Shown in pieces: positions 16,708 to 24,918 of a stretch of 64,000 nt of DNA. Positions within the stretch are counted from its first letter, which is position 1, and every line of letters begins with the position of its first letter. The translations under genes were made by a program, and so were the position numbers. The stretch lies in contig PHDN01000014.1 in NCBI GenBank assembly GCA_002840975.1, positions 25,545 through 89,544 on the forward strand. The letters are read 5' to 3'. The notes under the pieces were generated by a model. The model made no database searches. It was given only the letters and a program-made list of their open reading frames with translations, and was not told where the DNA came from. Source of the DNA: Bacteroidetes bacterium HGW-Bacteroidetes-16. Lineage in GTDB: Bacteria; Bacteroidota; Bacteroidia; Bacteroidales; F082.

Positions 16708-17595
16708 TTAGAAAGTTAACTCGAAAGTTCCCAATTCAAATGGTGTGATTGACATCACCGCCACTTTCGACATGCGGATAATGGACTGGGCGGCCGATCC
16801 GAGGAAATATTCTATCAGTTTGTTCTCTTGTTGTGTCATGATCATAATTAAATCCACATCACCTTGCTCGTCAACATATTGCAACAAACCGGGCACCAGC
16901 ATCTTCTGGCCGCCTTCTGTCTCGATCAACTGGCTGGTGCACCTGATATTTTCATTTTCAATAAATCGTTGCACCTGATCCATCTGAAGAACCAATTCGC
17001 TTTTAATTTCCTTGTCGTGCTTAGACCAAAGCACAGAAACCACTTTTATACCAGCGCCAAAGCGTCTCGCAAGTTCAATCGCATAGGTCACCTTCTGCCT
17101 GGTTTCTTTTGTTAAATCAAGTGGAAGGAGTATATTATGACAGAACCGAAACTTCTCCTTTCCATTTATGGTTATCACAGGAATGGGTGATTGACGGATA
17201 ATTTTTGATGTGTTGCTGCCCAATTGGTTTTTATCCATTCGCACATTTTCAGAGGCGCTGTTTGTCCCCATCAAAATATACCTGGAATTCACTTCCCTGG
17301 CGGTTTTTAGCACTTCTTCGTACACTTTACCCGTCTTGAGTTGTGTAGTCACTTTAAGCCCAGTTCTTTCATGAACTTCGTTTGCTGTTTGGGTGAGCTG
17401 GCCTGTTATTTTGCTTACCAATTCACCTTTTGTAAAAAATGAATCGGCATATTCTTGGTTTTCAAATACATATAGAAGTACTATTTCTAGTCCTAAAAAA
17501 CGGGCGAAGTCGTATGATCGATTCATGGCATGCATCGACTGCTCGTTAAAATCAATTGGGACAAGTATGGTTTCAGGTAAAGTTAGCATAAACAT
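16708..17595 (-). CDS. universal stress protein with two Usp domains
   Basis: The 295-residue protein consists of two tandem Usp folds. The first starts ETILVPIDFNEQSMHAM and contains ILMGTNSASE with a later LGSNTSKIIRQSPIPVI, a form of the Usp nucleotide-binding loop. The second starts HNILLPLDLTKETRQKV and ends AQSIIRMSKVAVMSITP. Tandem Usp proteins are common in Bacteroidota. The second domain lacks the full glycine loop, so nucleotide binding may be limited to the first. It is the first gene before cinA and shares a palindromic promoter element with the divergent nucleoside phosphorylase gene. Confidence 0.9.
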   Translation of the reverse strand: MFMLTLPETILVPIDFNEQSMHAMNRSYDFARFLGLEIVLLYVFENQEYADSFFTKGELVSKITGQLTQTANEVHERTGLKVTTQLKTGKVYEEVLKTAREVNSRYILMGTNSASENVRMDKNQLGSNTSKIIRQSPIPVITINGKEKFRFCHNILLPLDLTKETRQKVTYAIELARRFGAGIKVVSVLWSKHDKEIKSELVLQMDQVQRFIENENIRCTSQLIETEGGQKMLVPGLLQYVDEQGDVDLIMIMTQQENKLIEYFLGSAAQSIIRMSKVAVMSITPFELGTFELTF

Positions 17596-17608
17596 TGAGG
17601 TTTAACGT

Positions 17609-17616
17609 TATCTTTG
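17609..17616 (+). promoter_or_regulatory. -7 box TATCTTTG for the nucleoside phosphorylase
   Basis: A perfect TAnnTTTG ending 36 bp before the ATG at 17652. It abuts the opposite-strand box at 17617-17624 with no gap. Confidence 0.6.
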
Positions 17617-17624
17617 CAAACTTA
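17617..17624 (-). promoter_or_regulatory. -7 box TAAGTTTG for the universal stress protein
   Basis: A perfect TAnnTTTG on the minus strand ending 22 bp before the ATG at 17595. Together with the adjacent plus-strand box it forms a 16-bp element with the symmetric core TTTGCAAA. Confidence 0.6.
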
Positions 17625-17651
17625 CTTATTTCTTTTTTTGAATTACATACT

Positions 17652-18530
17652 ATGAAGAAGATAAATCACGCTGAACTGGTTCGAAATACTGATGGCTCCA
17701 TTTATCATATCCACCTGTACCCCGGCGAATTGGCTGAAAATATTTTTCTGGTGGGTGATCCCGGAAGGGCAAAGACGGTTTCCGATTTTTTCGATACGGT
17801 TGAGCTACACCGTCAGAACCGTGAAATGATCACTTACACAGGAGTCTACAAAGGGAAGCGAATGAGCGTGATGTCAACCGGCATGGGGCCCGACAACATC
17901 GAAATTGTTTTAAACGAAGTAGATGCCTTGTTTAACATTGAACTTGATCAATTAAAACCGAAAGAACACCTGACCTCGTTGAACCTCATCCGGATTGGCA
18001 CATCCGGAGCGCTTCAGGAGGACATTCCGGTAGTAGATTCTTTTCTTGTTTCGGCTGCTGCCATCGGCCTGGACGGGCTGGCTTATTTTTATGAAAAGGG
18101 CCCGAGAACCATCAACATTGACATGACCACCAGTTTTATCTCACAGATGAGTGCAGACCCCTATCTACCACGACCCTACGGCATTGAAGCATCCCCCGAC
18201 TTGTTATCAAAACTGGGAGCCGGTATGAAAAAGGGTATTACACTAACGGCACCTGGATTTTATGCTCCTCAGGGAAGAGAACTCCGGTTAGCTGTTTTGG
18301 ACAAGACTTTTATTCCAAGAGCCACTCAATTCTCATGGAATGGATACCGGGTATCGAATTTTGAAATGGAAACTTCAGCACTTTATGTTATCTCAGCCAT
18401 GCTGGGACATCAGGCACTTACCGTTTGCGATGTCATCGCCAATAGGGCGACCAACCAATTCAATCCCAATTACAAAGAAAGCATGAAACACCTGATTATT
18501 GAAATGCTTGACAGAGTGGCTGCAATGTAA
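17652..18530 (+). CDS. nucleoside phosphorylase (uridine phosphorylase-like)
   Basis: The 292-residue cytoplasmic enzyme has FLVGDPGRAKTV (phosphate site), STGMGPDNIEIVLNE, RIGTSGALQED and the nucleoside-site segment NFEMETSALYVISAMLG. These are the NP-I family motifs, closest in pattern to uridine phosphorylases. It would cleave a nucleoside with phosphate to the free base and ribose-1-phosphate. The usual hexameric enzymes are about 250 residues; this one is about 40 longer, including a segment around PRTINIDMTTSF. The start is the ATG at 17652; a longer frame upstream would run through the promoter box. Confidence 0.86.
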   Translation: MKKINHAELVRNTDGSIYHIHLYPGELAENIFLVGDPGRAKTVSDFFDTVELHRQNREMITYTGVYKGKRMSVMSTGMGPDNIEIVLNEVDALFNIELDQLKPKEHLTSLNLIRIGTSGALQEDIPVVDSFLVSAAAIGLDGLAYFYEKGPRTINIDMTTSFISQMSADPYLPRPYGIEASPDLLSKLGAGMKKGITLTAPGFYAPQGRELRLAVLDKTFIPRATQFSWNGYRVSNFEMETSALYVISAMLGHQALTVCDVIANRATNQFNPNYKESMKHLIIEMLDRVAAM

Positions 18531-18572
18531 ATAAGGAAACAATCAGGATGAGAAGCCTTAAGGAGCTATTCG

Positions 18573-19586
18573 CTAATACTTTATAATGGTTCCCCCCCAC
18601 GAAAAGCCCACACCAAATCCGGCAAGCAACAAGGTCATACCTCGTTTGAGGAGCCCTTTTTGCTCGAGCTTTTTTAATGCAATGGGTATGGTGGACGAAA
18701 CCGTATTGCCTGTATCCTGAATTTCAATAATCAACTTGTTTTCAGGGATTTTAAGCTTACGACCAATGGTTTCTATGATGATTCGATTGGCCTGATGAAA
18801 AACAAACAAATCCACCTCATCAAATGTCATCTGATATCGTGACAACAAACCATCGACCAGTTCCGGAGCCTTGGCTACTGAAAAATTAAATACCTCCGAA
18901 CCATTCATATAAAAATTGCGGTGATTGCGTATATTGCCCTGTTTATCGACAAAATCACGAGCATCATTGTTAAACAACGGGTTACGTTCCCTGCCTTCTC
19001 TGATGATGATGTGCTCATGTCTGCTGCCATCGGTACCAAAAATGAAATCACCTGACAAAACACTTGTATTTCGCGCCGAAATTAAAGTGGCGGCAGCTGC
19101 ATCTCCAAAAATAGAGCGGTTGGCTTTGTCCTTGGGATGAATGGTCTTGGTAATGGCCTCCGAGGTAACGAGCAGAACTTTTTTTGTCTGTCCAGCGCCA
19201 ATTAAACTGTCTGCCAGATTTAATCCATATAAAAATCCCGTACACCCCTGGTTAAAATCCAAGGCCCCGCAATGGGCAGGCAAGTCAACTCTGTCGTGCA
19301 GGATGCAGGCCGATGGGGGCGTAATATAATCACCTCCGGCTGAACAAAACAAAAGGTAGCCAATTTCATCCGTATCCACGTTAAATTCAGCAAATAGCCG
19401 TTCCACCGCTTTGGCTCCCATGTCAACGGAAGTTTCGTTTTTTGCAGTAATATGCCGATTTGAAACACCTGTTAACCGGGTCATTTCCTGTATTTTAAAT
19501 TCAGGAAACTCTTCCTGAAGGCTTGCATTGGTCAATACATGTAAGGGGTAATAAGTGGCAATATGTTCAATTTGTGAATATTTCAT
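18573..19586 (-). CDS. 3-oxoacyl-ACP synthase III-like (KAS III) enzyme
   Basis: The 337-residue protein is a FabH-type thiolase-fold condensing enzyme. The triad is visible: Cys115 in NQGCTGFLYGL, His264 in FVFHQANR and Asn294 in DTGNTVSS. The C-terminal glycine-rich LLLAGFGVGFSWGGTII also matches. FabH starts fatty acid synthesis from acetyl-CoA, but this copy sits in an operon with a TMTC-like membrane protein, overlapping its stop by 4 bp, and close to a fatty acyl-AMP ligase with a carrier domain. That context favours a specialised role, such as condensing a ligase-activated acyl chain. A housekeeping role is not excluded. Confidence 0.85.
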   Translation of the reverse strand: MKYSQIEHIATYYPLHVLTNASLQEEFPEFKIQEMTRLTGVSNRHITAKNETSVDMGAKAVERLFAEFNVDTDEIGYLLFCSAGGDYITPPSACILHDRVDLPAHCGALDFNQGCTGFLYGLNLADSLIGAGQTKKVLLVTSEAITKTIHPKDKANRSIFGDAAAATLISARNTSVLSGDFIFGTDGSRHEHIIIREGRERNPLFNNDARDFVDKQGNIRNHRNFYMNGSEVFNFSVAKAPELVDGLLSRYQMTFDEVDLFVFHQANRIIIETIGRKLKIPENKLIIEIQDTGNTVSSTIPIALKKLEQKGLLKRGMTLLLAGFGVGFSWGGTIIKY

Positions 19587-21667
19587 TTTTTGTTTTTTAC
19601 GACTTTAGTTGAGATATCCTGATAATAGGCCGCGTTTTTAGTGTCTCCAATGTTGTGATAATACGATGCTAAAAACCCGGACACCTCACCGCCAGCACCT
19701 AATTTTACTGCCTTTTCAAAATGTGACAACATGGCGGTGGTATCATTTGCCACAAAAGCATAGTTGCCTAAATTGATATAGGGCTGATAGCTATCAGGGA
19801 ACAATTGAATCAATTTTTCATTTTCCTGAATAGCCGCCTGGATATCCCCCGACTTATAATACATATTTGATAACCTGGACATACTCACGACTGTTGGGCC
19901 ATCTGCTTCAATTTCCTTTTGATAGTAGTAAGTGGCCGAATCCCATTGTTGTTGCATTTCATAGGTATTGCCCAAATTGTAAAATGAGCTCCCGTTTTTT
20001 GGATCAAATTTCAGGGCATTTTGAAAATAGCCAATGGCTTTTTTGAAATAGTCCACACTTTCCTGATGTGCCTTTTCGGCTTCCTCCAAACGATCCTGCC
20101 TTCTATACCCTTTTTCTCGAATCAGAGCCTGATTTCCGTGTATCCTGGAATAAATTACACCCAAACTATTGATAGAAGCTACGTGACTTGAATCAAGCGC
20201 AACAGCTTTGAGAAAATGCTCCTCCGCTTTGTTAATCATCTTAATTACAAATTTGTATGGATTTACCGGTTTGGCCAGTTCTTTATTTACCCGCGTAATG
20301 ATATCTGAAGCATATAGGTTATTGGCCTTCACTGAATTATCGAGGCGATTCATGTCAGCTTCAAACAAGGTTTTTAGCGTTTTCCATTGCGTATTTCGAT
20401 AATGTACATAATAACCATAGGGTATCAATATGGCCAATACAACCAAAACAAGACCCGTAATTTTCCCGGATCCAACTTTGCCCCGGGTTGGTTTTACTTT
20501 AAATAACATGAACAGCACCCAAACAAGTGCCATTGCAAATGAGAGAGAGGCAAAAAACACAAACCGATCGGCCACAATTCCGGGAACAGGTTTAACGAAA
20601 TTGGCATACATCGACATGTGAACCAGATAGAACAAAATAACAAAGGAGATGAGTTTTTTTTCCTTCAGTTTCATTATCGCAATAATGAACAATCCAACAT
20701 AAACAATTGCAGAAAAAATCACCCAGACATTATTAAATCCCACAATGGGAATCATATTATATCCATAATAATACAGAAGGGGGAATGGGATAATCAATAA
20801 CTTGAGATAAAACCCCAAACCGTAAAAACCAGTAGCAATGCGCTTTACGAAATTTGTTTCAAAAACCAAGGGATTCTCCATAAAGGAATACACCCGGTTT
20901 GTAACCGGCAAGAGCAACATCCTCAAACCAAAAACCAACACGATGATCCCCAAAGAAATACCCACGAAAGCGATGAGTCTCTTTTTTGAAATATCGGTAA
21001 AGAAATAGAGCACCAAAGGGAAAACAGCGATCTCAACAATGGCTGTTTCTTTCGATATCAATGCCAACAAAAAATAAAACATCCCAATGATCAAATGGAT
21101 CATTTTATCGCGATCAATCCACCTGATAAATTGCATAATGGCTAAGAAAGCAAAAAGAAAATGCAGGAGGATATCCCGGTTTTTTATACTCGCAACTACT
21201 TCTGTATGCGTAGGATGAGCTATAAACAGTGCCACTATCAGAAAAGCGAACCAGGGATTATATTCCCTGAGTAACCGGTTAAGAACCCTGAATAGAATCA
21301 GTGCCGCCAAAATATACAACAGCAGGTTGATGCCATGACTGATATATGGATTGTACGGACTGTTGGCAGTAAACTGGTACTCCAGGGCGAAGGTGGCCCG
21401 TGTTAGTGCCCTGTAACCATATGCCTGTTCCCCATTATCTGAATACAGGGAGGTAAATATTTCCGGAATGGCTTTGATGCCTTGAACATTTTGTTCGTTG
21501 GAAATATTGATGTAATTATCATCCAGCGAAAAATAATTAAAAATAGTATTGTAATAGAGAAGCATGGCCAGGATAACCAAAACCCAGGTGAAAATGAGGC
21601 GCTGTTTTTTTTCTGTCTCAACGCTCCTGAGTGAATTATCAGCAATTGTTCCTTTAATCTTCCCCAT
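19583..21667 (-). CDS. TMTC-like polytopic membrane protein with C-terminal TPR repeats
   Basis: The protein from the ATG at 21667 has 694 residues. The first part (about 1-420) is a series of roughly eleven hydrophobic helices, with AHPTHTEVVASIKNRDILL, the loop pattern of TMTC/DUF1736-type O-mannosyltransferase relatives, and an early D-D pair in YFSLDDNYIN. The last 250 residues are tetratricopeptide repeats, for example YFQNALKFDPKNGSSFYNLG. TMTC proteins use lipid-linked mannose to glycosylate exported proteins, but bacterial members are poorly known. A -7 box at 21682-21689 rules out the longer frame starting at 21766. It is co-transcribed with the KAS III gene. Confidence 0.78.
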   Translation of the reverse strand: MGKIKGTIADNSLRSVETEKKQRLIFTWVLVILAMLLYYNTIFNYFSLDDNYINISNEQNVQGIKAIPEIFTSLYSDNGEQAYGYRALTRATFALEYQFTANSPYNPYISHGINLLLYILAALILFRVLNRLLREYNPWFAFLIVALFIAHPTHTEVVASIKNRDILLHFLFAFLAIMQFIRWIDRDKMIHLIIGMFYFLLALISKETAIVEIAVFPLVLYFFTDISKKRLIAFVGISLGIIVLVFGLRMLLLPVTNRVYSFMENPLVFETNFVKRIATGFYGLGFYLKLLIIPFPLLYYYGYNMIPIVGFNNVWVIFSAIVYVGLFIIAIMKLKEKKLISFVILFYLVHMSMYANFVKPVPGIVADRFVFFASLSFAMALVWVLFMLFKVKPTRGKVGSGKITGLVLVVLAILIPYGYYVHYRNTQWKTLKTLFEADMNRLDNSVKANNLYASDIITRVNKELAKPVNPYKFVIKMINKAEEHFLKAVALDSSHVASINSLGVIYSRIHGNQALIREKGYRRQDRLEEAEKAHQESVDYFKKAIGYFQNALKFDPKNGSSFYNLGNTYEMQQQWDSATYYYQKEIEADGPTVVSMSRLSNMYYKSGDIQAAIQENEKLIQLFPDSYQPYINLGNYAFVANDTTAMLSHFEKAVKLGAGGEVSGFLASYYHNIGDTKNAAYYQDISTKVVKNKK

Positions 21668-21681
21668 GTATTTTTTTTTGG

Positions 21682-21689
21682 CAAAGATA
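21682..21689 (-). promoter_or_regulatory. -7 box TATCTTTG for the TMTC-like/KAS III operon
   Basis: A perfect TAnnTTTG on the minus strand ending 15 bp before the ATG at 21667. A TTTG at 21707-21710 on the same strand is placed plausibly as a -33 element. It is back to back with the plus-strand box at 21736-21743. Confidence 0.62.
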
Positions 21690-21735
21690 ATTGGAATTCT
21701 ATGAGGCAAAAAAATAAAAAGCACGATCAAAAACT

Positions 21736-21743
21736 TACTTTTG
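21736..21743 (+). promoter_or_regulatory. -7 box TACTTTTG for the fatty acyl-AMP ligase
   Basis: A perfect TAnnTTTG ending 22 bp before the ATG at 21765. The in-frame TTG at 21741 is part of the box and is not a start. Confidence 0.6.
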
Positions 21744-21764
21744 CATTTTCGCAAACCAAAAAAC

Positions 21765-23804
21765 ATGTACGATTTTCTAAAAGATTATAATGACCCCCTA
21801 GTCAGGCAATCTGCCACCTACCTGGAAGTAATTGTACGAAGGACCATAGAAACACCTGAACATGTGGTTTATAGGTTTCTGGAAGATGGCATCAATGAAT
21901 CGGAAATATTTACCTATGGAGCGTTAGCTAATCAGGCAAAGGCTATTGGTAACGCGCTTCAGCAGAATGGAAAAAAAGGAGAGCGGGCACTCTTGTTGTT
22001 TCCTGCCGGACTTTCGTATGTAGCAGCATTATTCGGATGCTTTTATAGCGGATTAATTGCCGTTCCTGCATACCCGCCCCGAAAAAACAGGGGCGTAAAA
22101 CGACTTTTATCGATTGTAGCGGATGCCGATGCAAAAATTTGTCTGGTTACCCGTCAGATTTTTGATGATATAGAGCGTAACTTCCAGGACGAGCCCCTGC
22201 TTAGAAACATGAAGTGGATTATTTACGAAGAAATTAAACCAGAGGAAGCCGTAAAATTCACTCCAACCGAAATCTATCCGGAAGACATCGCCTTATTGCA
22301 ATATACCTCCGGCTCTACAGGCCACCCCAAAGGAGTGATGATCACGCAGTTGAACCTGCTTTATAACTCTGAGTATATCCGCCAGTCATTTGGTTTAGGC
22401 AAACACACGATTGGGATGCACTGGTTACCTGTTTTTCACGACATGGGTCTGATTGGCGGTATTTTACAAGTGGCTTACATTGGAGCCATTAATATTGGAA
22501 TGCCACCTGCTGTCTTTCTAAAAAATCCGGTGAGTTGGCTTCAGGCAATAACCAAATATCGGGCCACCACCGGGGGAGGGCCAAATTTTACCTATGACTT
22601 TTGTGTTCAGAAAACTACTGAAGAAGAAGTTGCCAAACTCGATTTAAGCAGCATGACGGTATTTTATTGCGGTGCCGAACCCATCCGACAATCTACCTAC
22701 CAGTCGTTTACGACTCATTTTGCAAAATCCAATGTCACTTCAAAACAGCTTTATTCTTGTTATGGTATGGCTGAAACCACCTTAATCGTTACCGGAAACC
22801 ATCCTGATGAAGAACCTGTTTTTTTAAACCTGGATATAGAAGCCCTATCGAATAACAAGGTCATTATTAGCGAAAACCATAAAAAATCAGTCACAATAGC
22901 TGGTTGTGGGCATACCTGGATGGAAACCGTGGTCAAGATTGTAAACCCTGATACTTTCATACCTTCGGCACTAAATGAGATTGGCGAAGTTTGGGTGAAG
23001 GGACCCACGGTAGCCAAAGGTTATTGGAACAAGGCCGAGGAAACCCTTCGCACTTTCCATGCCGTGACTAATGAAGGAGAAGGACCCTTTTTGCGTACCG
23101 GCGATTTGGGTTTTTTTCACGAAAATGAATTGTATATTACCGGGCGGTTAAAGGACCTGATCATCATCAGGGGAGCCAACCATTACCCCGGCGATATCGA
23201 GTTTACTGTGCAAAAAGCACATTCCGCTTTACGTGAAAACAGTGGTGCCGCCTTTCCAATTACCCATAACAACCAGGAAGTTCTGGTGATTGTGCAGGAG
23301 TTGGAGCGAACAGCCTTGAGGAATACTGATCATGAAGCCGTGATCGCAGCCATCAGGAAAGCCATCGCGGAAGAGCATGATATTGAAGCACATGCAGTGG
23401 TCCTGATAAAAACAGGAAGTGTCCCACTTACTTCCAGCGGAAAAATACAACGCCGGCAAACCAGGTACGAATACCTGAACAATGAGCTTCAGGTGGTATC
23501 ATCATGGGAAAAAGAAACCACTGTGCAGGCCGGGATGGTAGAAAAAGAAATCCCGACGGAGGAAATCCTGAAGGAATGGCTGATCAACTGGATCATCAGA
23601 AATCAACAGTTCAGAAGGCAGGATGTGGATCCCGACAAGAACATCATCCATTATGGCATCGATTCGCTGGCAGCGGTGACCCTTGAATCGGAAATCAGTG
23701 ATCGGTTCGGATTTAAATGGCACGTATCCTCTTTTATGCTAAACCCAACCATTAATGGATTGGCTAAGGAAGGAATGATCCTTTTTGAAGAAGAAAACAG
23801 GTAA
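21765..23804 (+). CDS. fatty acyl-AMP ligase with C-terminal acyl carrier domain
   Basis: The 679-residue protein has an adenylating domain (about 1-570) with LLQYTSGSTGHPKGVM, LPVFHDMGLIGG, YGMAETTLIVTG and RTGDLGFFHENELYITGRLKDL, the pattern of fatty acyl-AMP ligases (FAAL) of polyketide and lipid pathways. The last 90 residues are a carrier domain with YGIDSLAAV, placing the phosphopantetheine Ser at residue 634. FAALs activate a free fatty acid as acyl-AMP and pass it to a carrier, here probably in cis. The nearby KAS III could extend the bound chain. It diverges from the KAS III/TMTC-like operon across a 97-bp region with back-to-back promoters. The product is unknown. Confidence 0.9.
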   Translation: MYDFLKDYNDPLVRQSATYLEVIVRRTIETPEHVVYRFLEDGINESEIFTYGALANQAKAIGNALQQNGKKGERALLLFPAGLSYVAALFGCFYSGLIAVPAYPPRKNRGVKRLLSIVADADAKICLVTRQIFDDIERNFQDEPLLRNMKWIIYEEIKPEEAVKFTPTEIYPEDIALLQYTSGSTGHPKGVMITQLNLLYNSEYIRQSFGLGKHTIGMHWLPVFHDMGLIGGILQVAYIGAINIGMPPAVFLKNPVSWLQAITKYRATTGGGPNFTYDFCVQKTTEEEVAKLDLSSMTVFYCGAEPIRQSTYQSFTTHFAKSNVTSKQLYSCYGMAETTLIVTGNHPDEEPVFLNLDIEALSNNKVIISENHKKSVTIAGCGHTWMETVVKIVNPDTFIPSALNEIGEVWVKGPTVAKGYWNKAEETLRTFHAVTNEGEGPFLRTGDLGFFHENELYITGRLKDLIIIRGANHYPGDIEFTVQKAHSALRENSGAAFPITHNNQEVLVIVQELERTALRNTDHEAVIAAIRKAIAEEHDIEAHAVVLIKTGSVPLTSSGKIQRRQTRYEYLNNELQVVSSWEKETTVQAGMVEKEIPTEEILKEWLINWIIRNQQFRRQDVDPDKNIIHYGIDSLAAVTLESEISDRFGFKWHVSSFMLNPTINGLAKEGMILFEEENR

Positions 23805-23946
23805 GGTAAAAGTGAAACAAGCCGTTACTTGAACACTTATTAAATATAGAATTTCCACTAACGGATTTTGCATTCAGAAATTTAATTTTTCGTACCCGCG
23901 AATTGTCCTTGATTCAGGTAGGACATCCCACTTTAAAACAGAATAA

Positions 23947-23957
23947 GCCATAATGGC
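23947..23957. repeat. 11-bp palindrome GCCATAATGGC, copy 1
   Basis: A perfect palindrome followed by ATA. The same 14 bp recurs at 23989, with centres 42 bp apart, about four helical turns. It lies upstream of the hsp20 promoter region and may be an operator. Confidence 0.6.
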
Positions 23958-23988
23958 ATATTTATTTTTATATAAAAACATATAAACG

Positions 23989-23999
23989 GCCATAATGGC
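23989..23999. repeat. 11-bp palindrome GCCATAATGGC, copy 2
   Basis: Identical to the copy at 23947. Its centre is about 47 bp upstream of the expected start of transcription from the box at 24028-24035, a typical activator position. Confidence 0.6.
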
Positions 24000-24027
24000 A
24001 TAATATTAATGCTTTTTTTACTTTTTT

Positions 24028-24035
24028 TAGGTTTG
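24028..24035 (+). promoter_or_regulatory. candidate -7 box TAGGTTTG for hsp20
   Basis: A perfect TAnnTTTG 69 bp before the ATG at 24104 (42 bp before the ATG at 24077). Other AT-rich stretches nearby could also serve, so confidence is modest. Confidence 0.45.
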
Positions 24036-24103
24036 GAATGGGAGTTGAAAGTTTGAGGTTGTAATATTAATAACACATGTTTAACAAAAAAAAAATAACA
24101 ACC

Positions 24104-24517
24104 ATGAACTTAGTTAGATTTAACCCCGGCCTGTTAAGCCTGTTTGATGACCTGGAAAAGTCTCGTTTTGGCTTAAACAAAGAATTTAGTGGCGATGTAC
24201 CATCCGTCAACATCATCGAAAACGACCAGAATTTTATTTTGGAGTTGGCTGCACCCGGAAAACGCAAGGAGGATTTCAGGATTAATCTTGAAAATCAAGC
24301 ACTCACCATCTCCAGCGAGGTGAAAGACGAAAAGCAGGAAAACCAAAAGAACTACACCCGCAGGGAGTTTGTTTACAGCAGTTTTAGCCGTTCGTTTAAT
24401 TTACCAAAAAATATTTTTTTGGATAAAGTAACTGCCGATTACAAAGACGGCATTCTTTTAATCACCCTTCCCAAAAAGGAAGAACCCAAACTTAGCCGGG
24501 AAATCAGCATCAGCTAA
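24104..24517 (+). CDS. small heat shock protein, Hsp20/alpha-crystallin family
   Basis: The protein is an ATP-independent holdase chaperone. The alpha-crystallin domain runs from about SVNIIENDQNFILELAAPG through DFRINLENQALTIS to VTADYKDGILLITLPK, followed by the short tail SREISIS, which includes an I-x-I-type anchor. I take the ATG at 24104 (137 residues, MNLVRFNPG), because related proteins begin with this segment; the ATG at 24077 would add a lysine-rich MFNKKKITT and cannot be excluded. Two identical palindromes upstream suggest dedicated regulation. A strong terminator follows. Confidence 0.93.
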   Translation: MNLVRFNPGLLSLFDDLEKSRFGLNKEFSGDVPSVNIIENDQNFILELAAPGKRKEDFRINLENQALTISSEVKDEKQENQKNYTRREFVYSSFSRSFNLPKNIFLDKVTADYKDGILLITLPKKEEPKLSREISIS

Positions 24518-24530
24518 AATAGTTTACCGG

Positions 24531-24567
24531 AAAAAAAGCCGACGTTTATAAACGCCGGCTTTTTTTG
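24531..24567. terminator. strong intrinsic terminator after hsp20
   Basis: A run of seven A and AGCCG pairs with CGGCT and a run of T, with an inner CGTTTATAAACG palindrome extending the stem across one A-C mismatch. Seven A and seven T on the two sides make it usable from both strands, also ending the convergent gene at 24614. Confidence 0.88.
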
Positions 24568-24613
24568 TTTGATAATTGAAGGGATTAGATCAATTTATAA
24601 GCGGTTGCTCTAA

Positions 24614-24916
24614 TTATTTTGGGAGGTTTTTCCTATTGCTTTTGTATCGCTTTCGTGTTTCAATTTTTTTCAACTCCCGGTCAATTACCAGACCGGCTAT
24701 TGCCTGTGCCTGCCTCTCAATACCGGGTTCCCCGAGTGCGCGGTTGAAACTGGCTTCGTTTACATCATGCCGGTAAATCAGGTGGACTAACCTGGAAACA
24801 TCATGCTCAAGCAAGTCCTTGATAAACAAAACAAGACGATCTTCCAATGTCTGGCGGTTAAGCATTTCATATTCACCCGGCGAGGGTTCCCCCAGTTTCT
24901 TTATTTCTTCATTCAT
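24614..24916 (-). CDS. small protein of unknown function downstream of LptD-like gene
   Basis: This 100-residue, charged, helix-rich protein has no signal peptide or membrane segment. It contains LEDRLVLFIKDLLEHDVSRL, then LIYRHDVNEASFNRAL, and a basic tail KKIETRKRYKSNRK. I do not recognise a named family. It starts 2 bp after the stop of the LptD-like gene on the same strand, so the two are almost certainly co-transcribed. The basic tail might bind nucleic acid or acidic lipid, but that is guesswork. The frame has normal codon usage and ends before the hsp20 terminator. Confidence 0.75.
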   Translation of the reverse strand: MNEEIKKLGEPSPGEYEMLNRQTLEDRLVLFIKDLLEHDVSRLVHLIYRHDVNEASFNRALGEPGIERQAQAIAGLVIDRELKKIETRKRYKSNRKNLPK

Positions 24917-24918
24917 GA

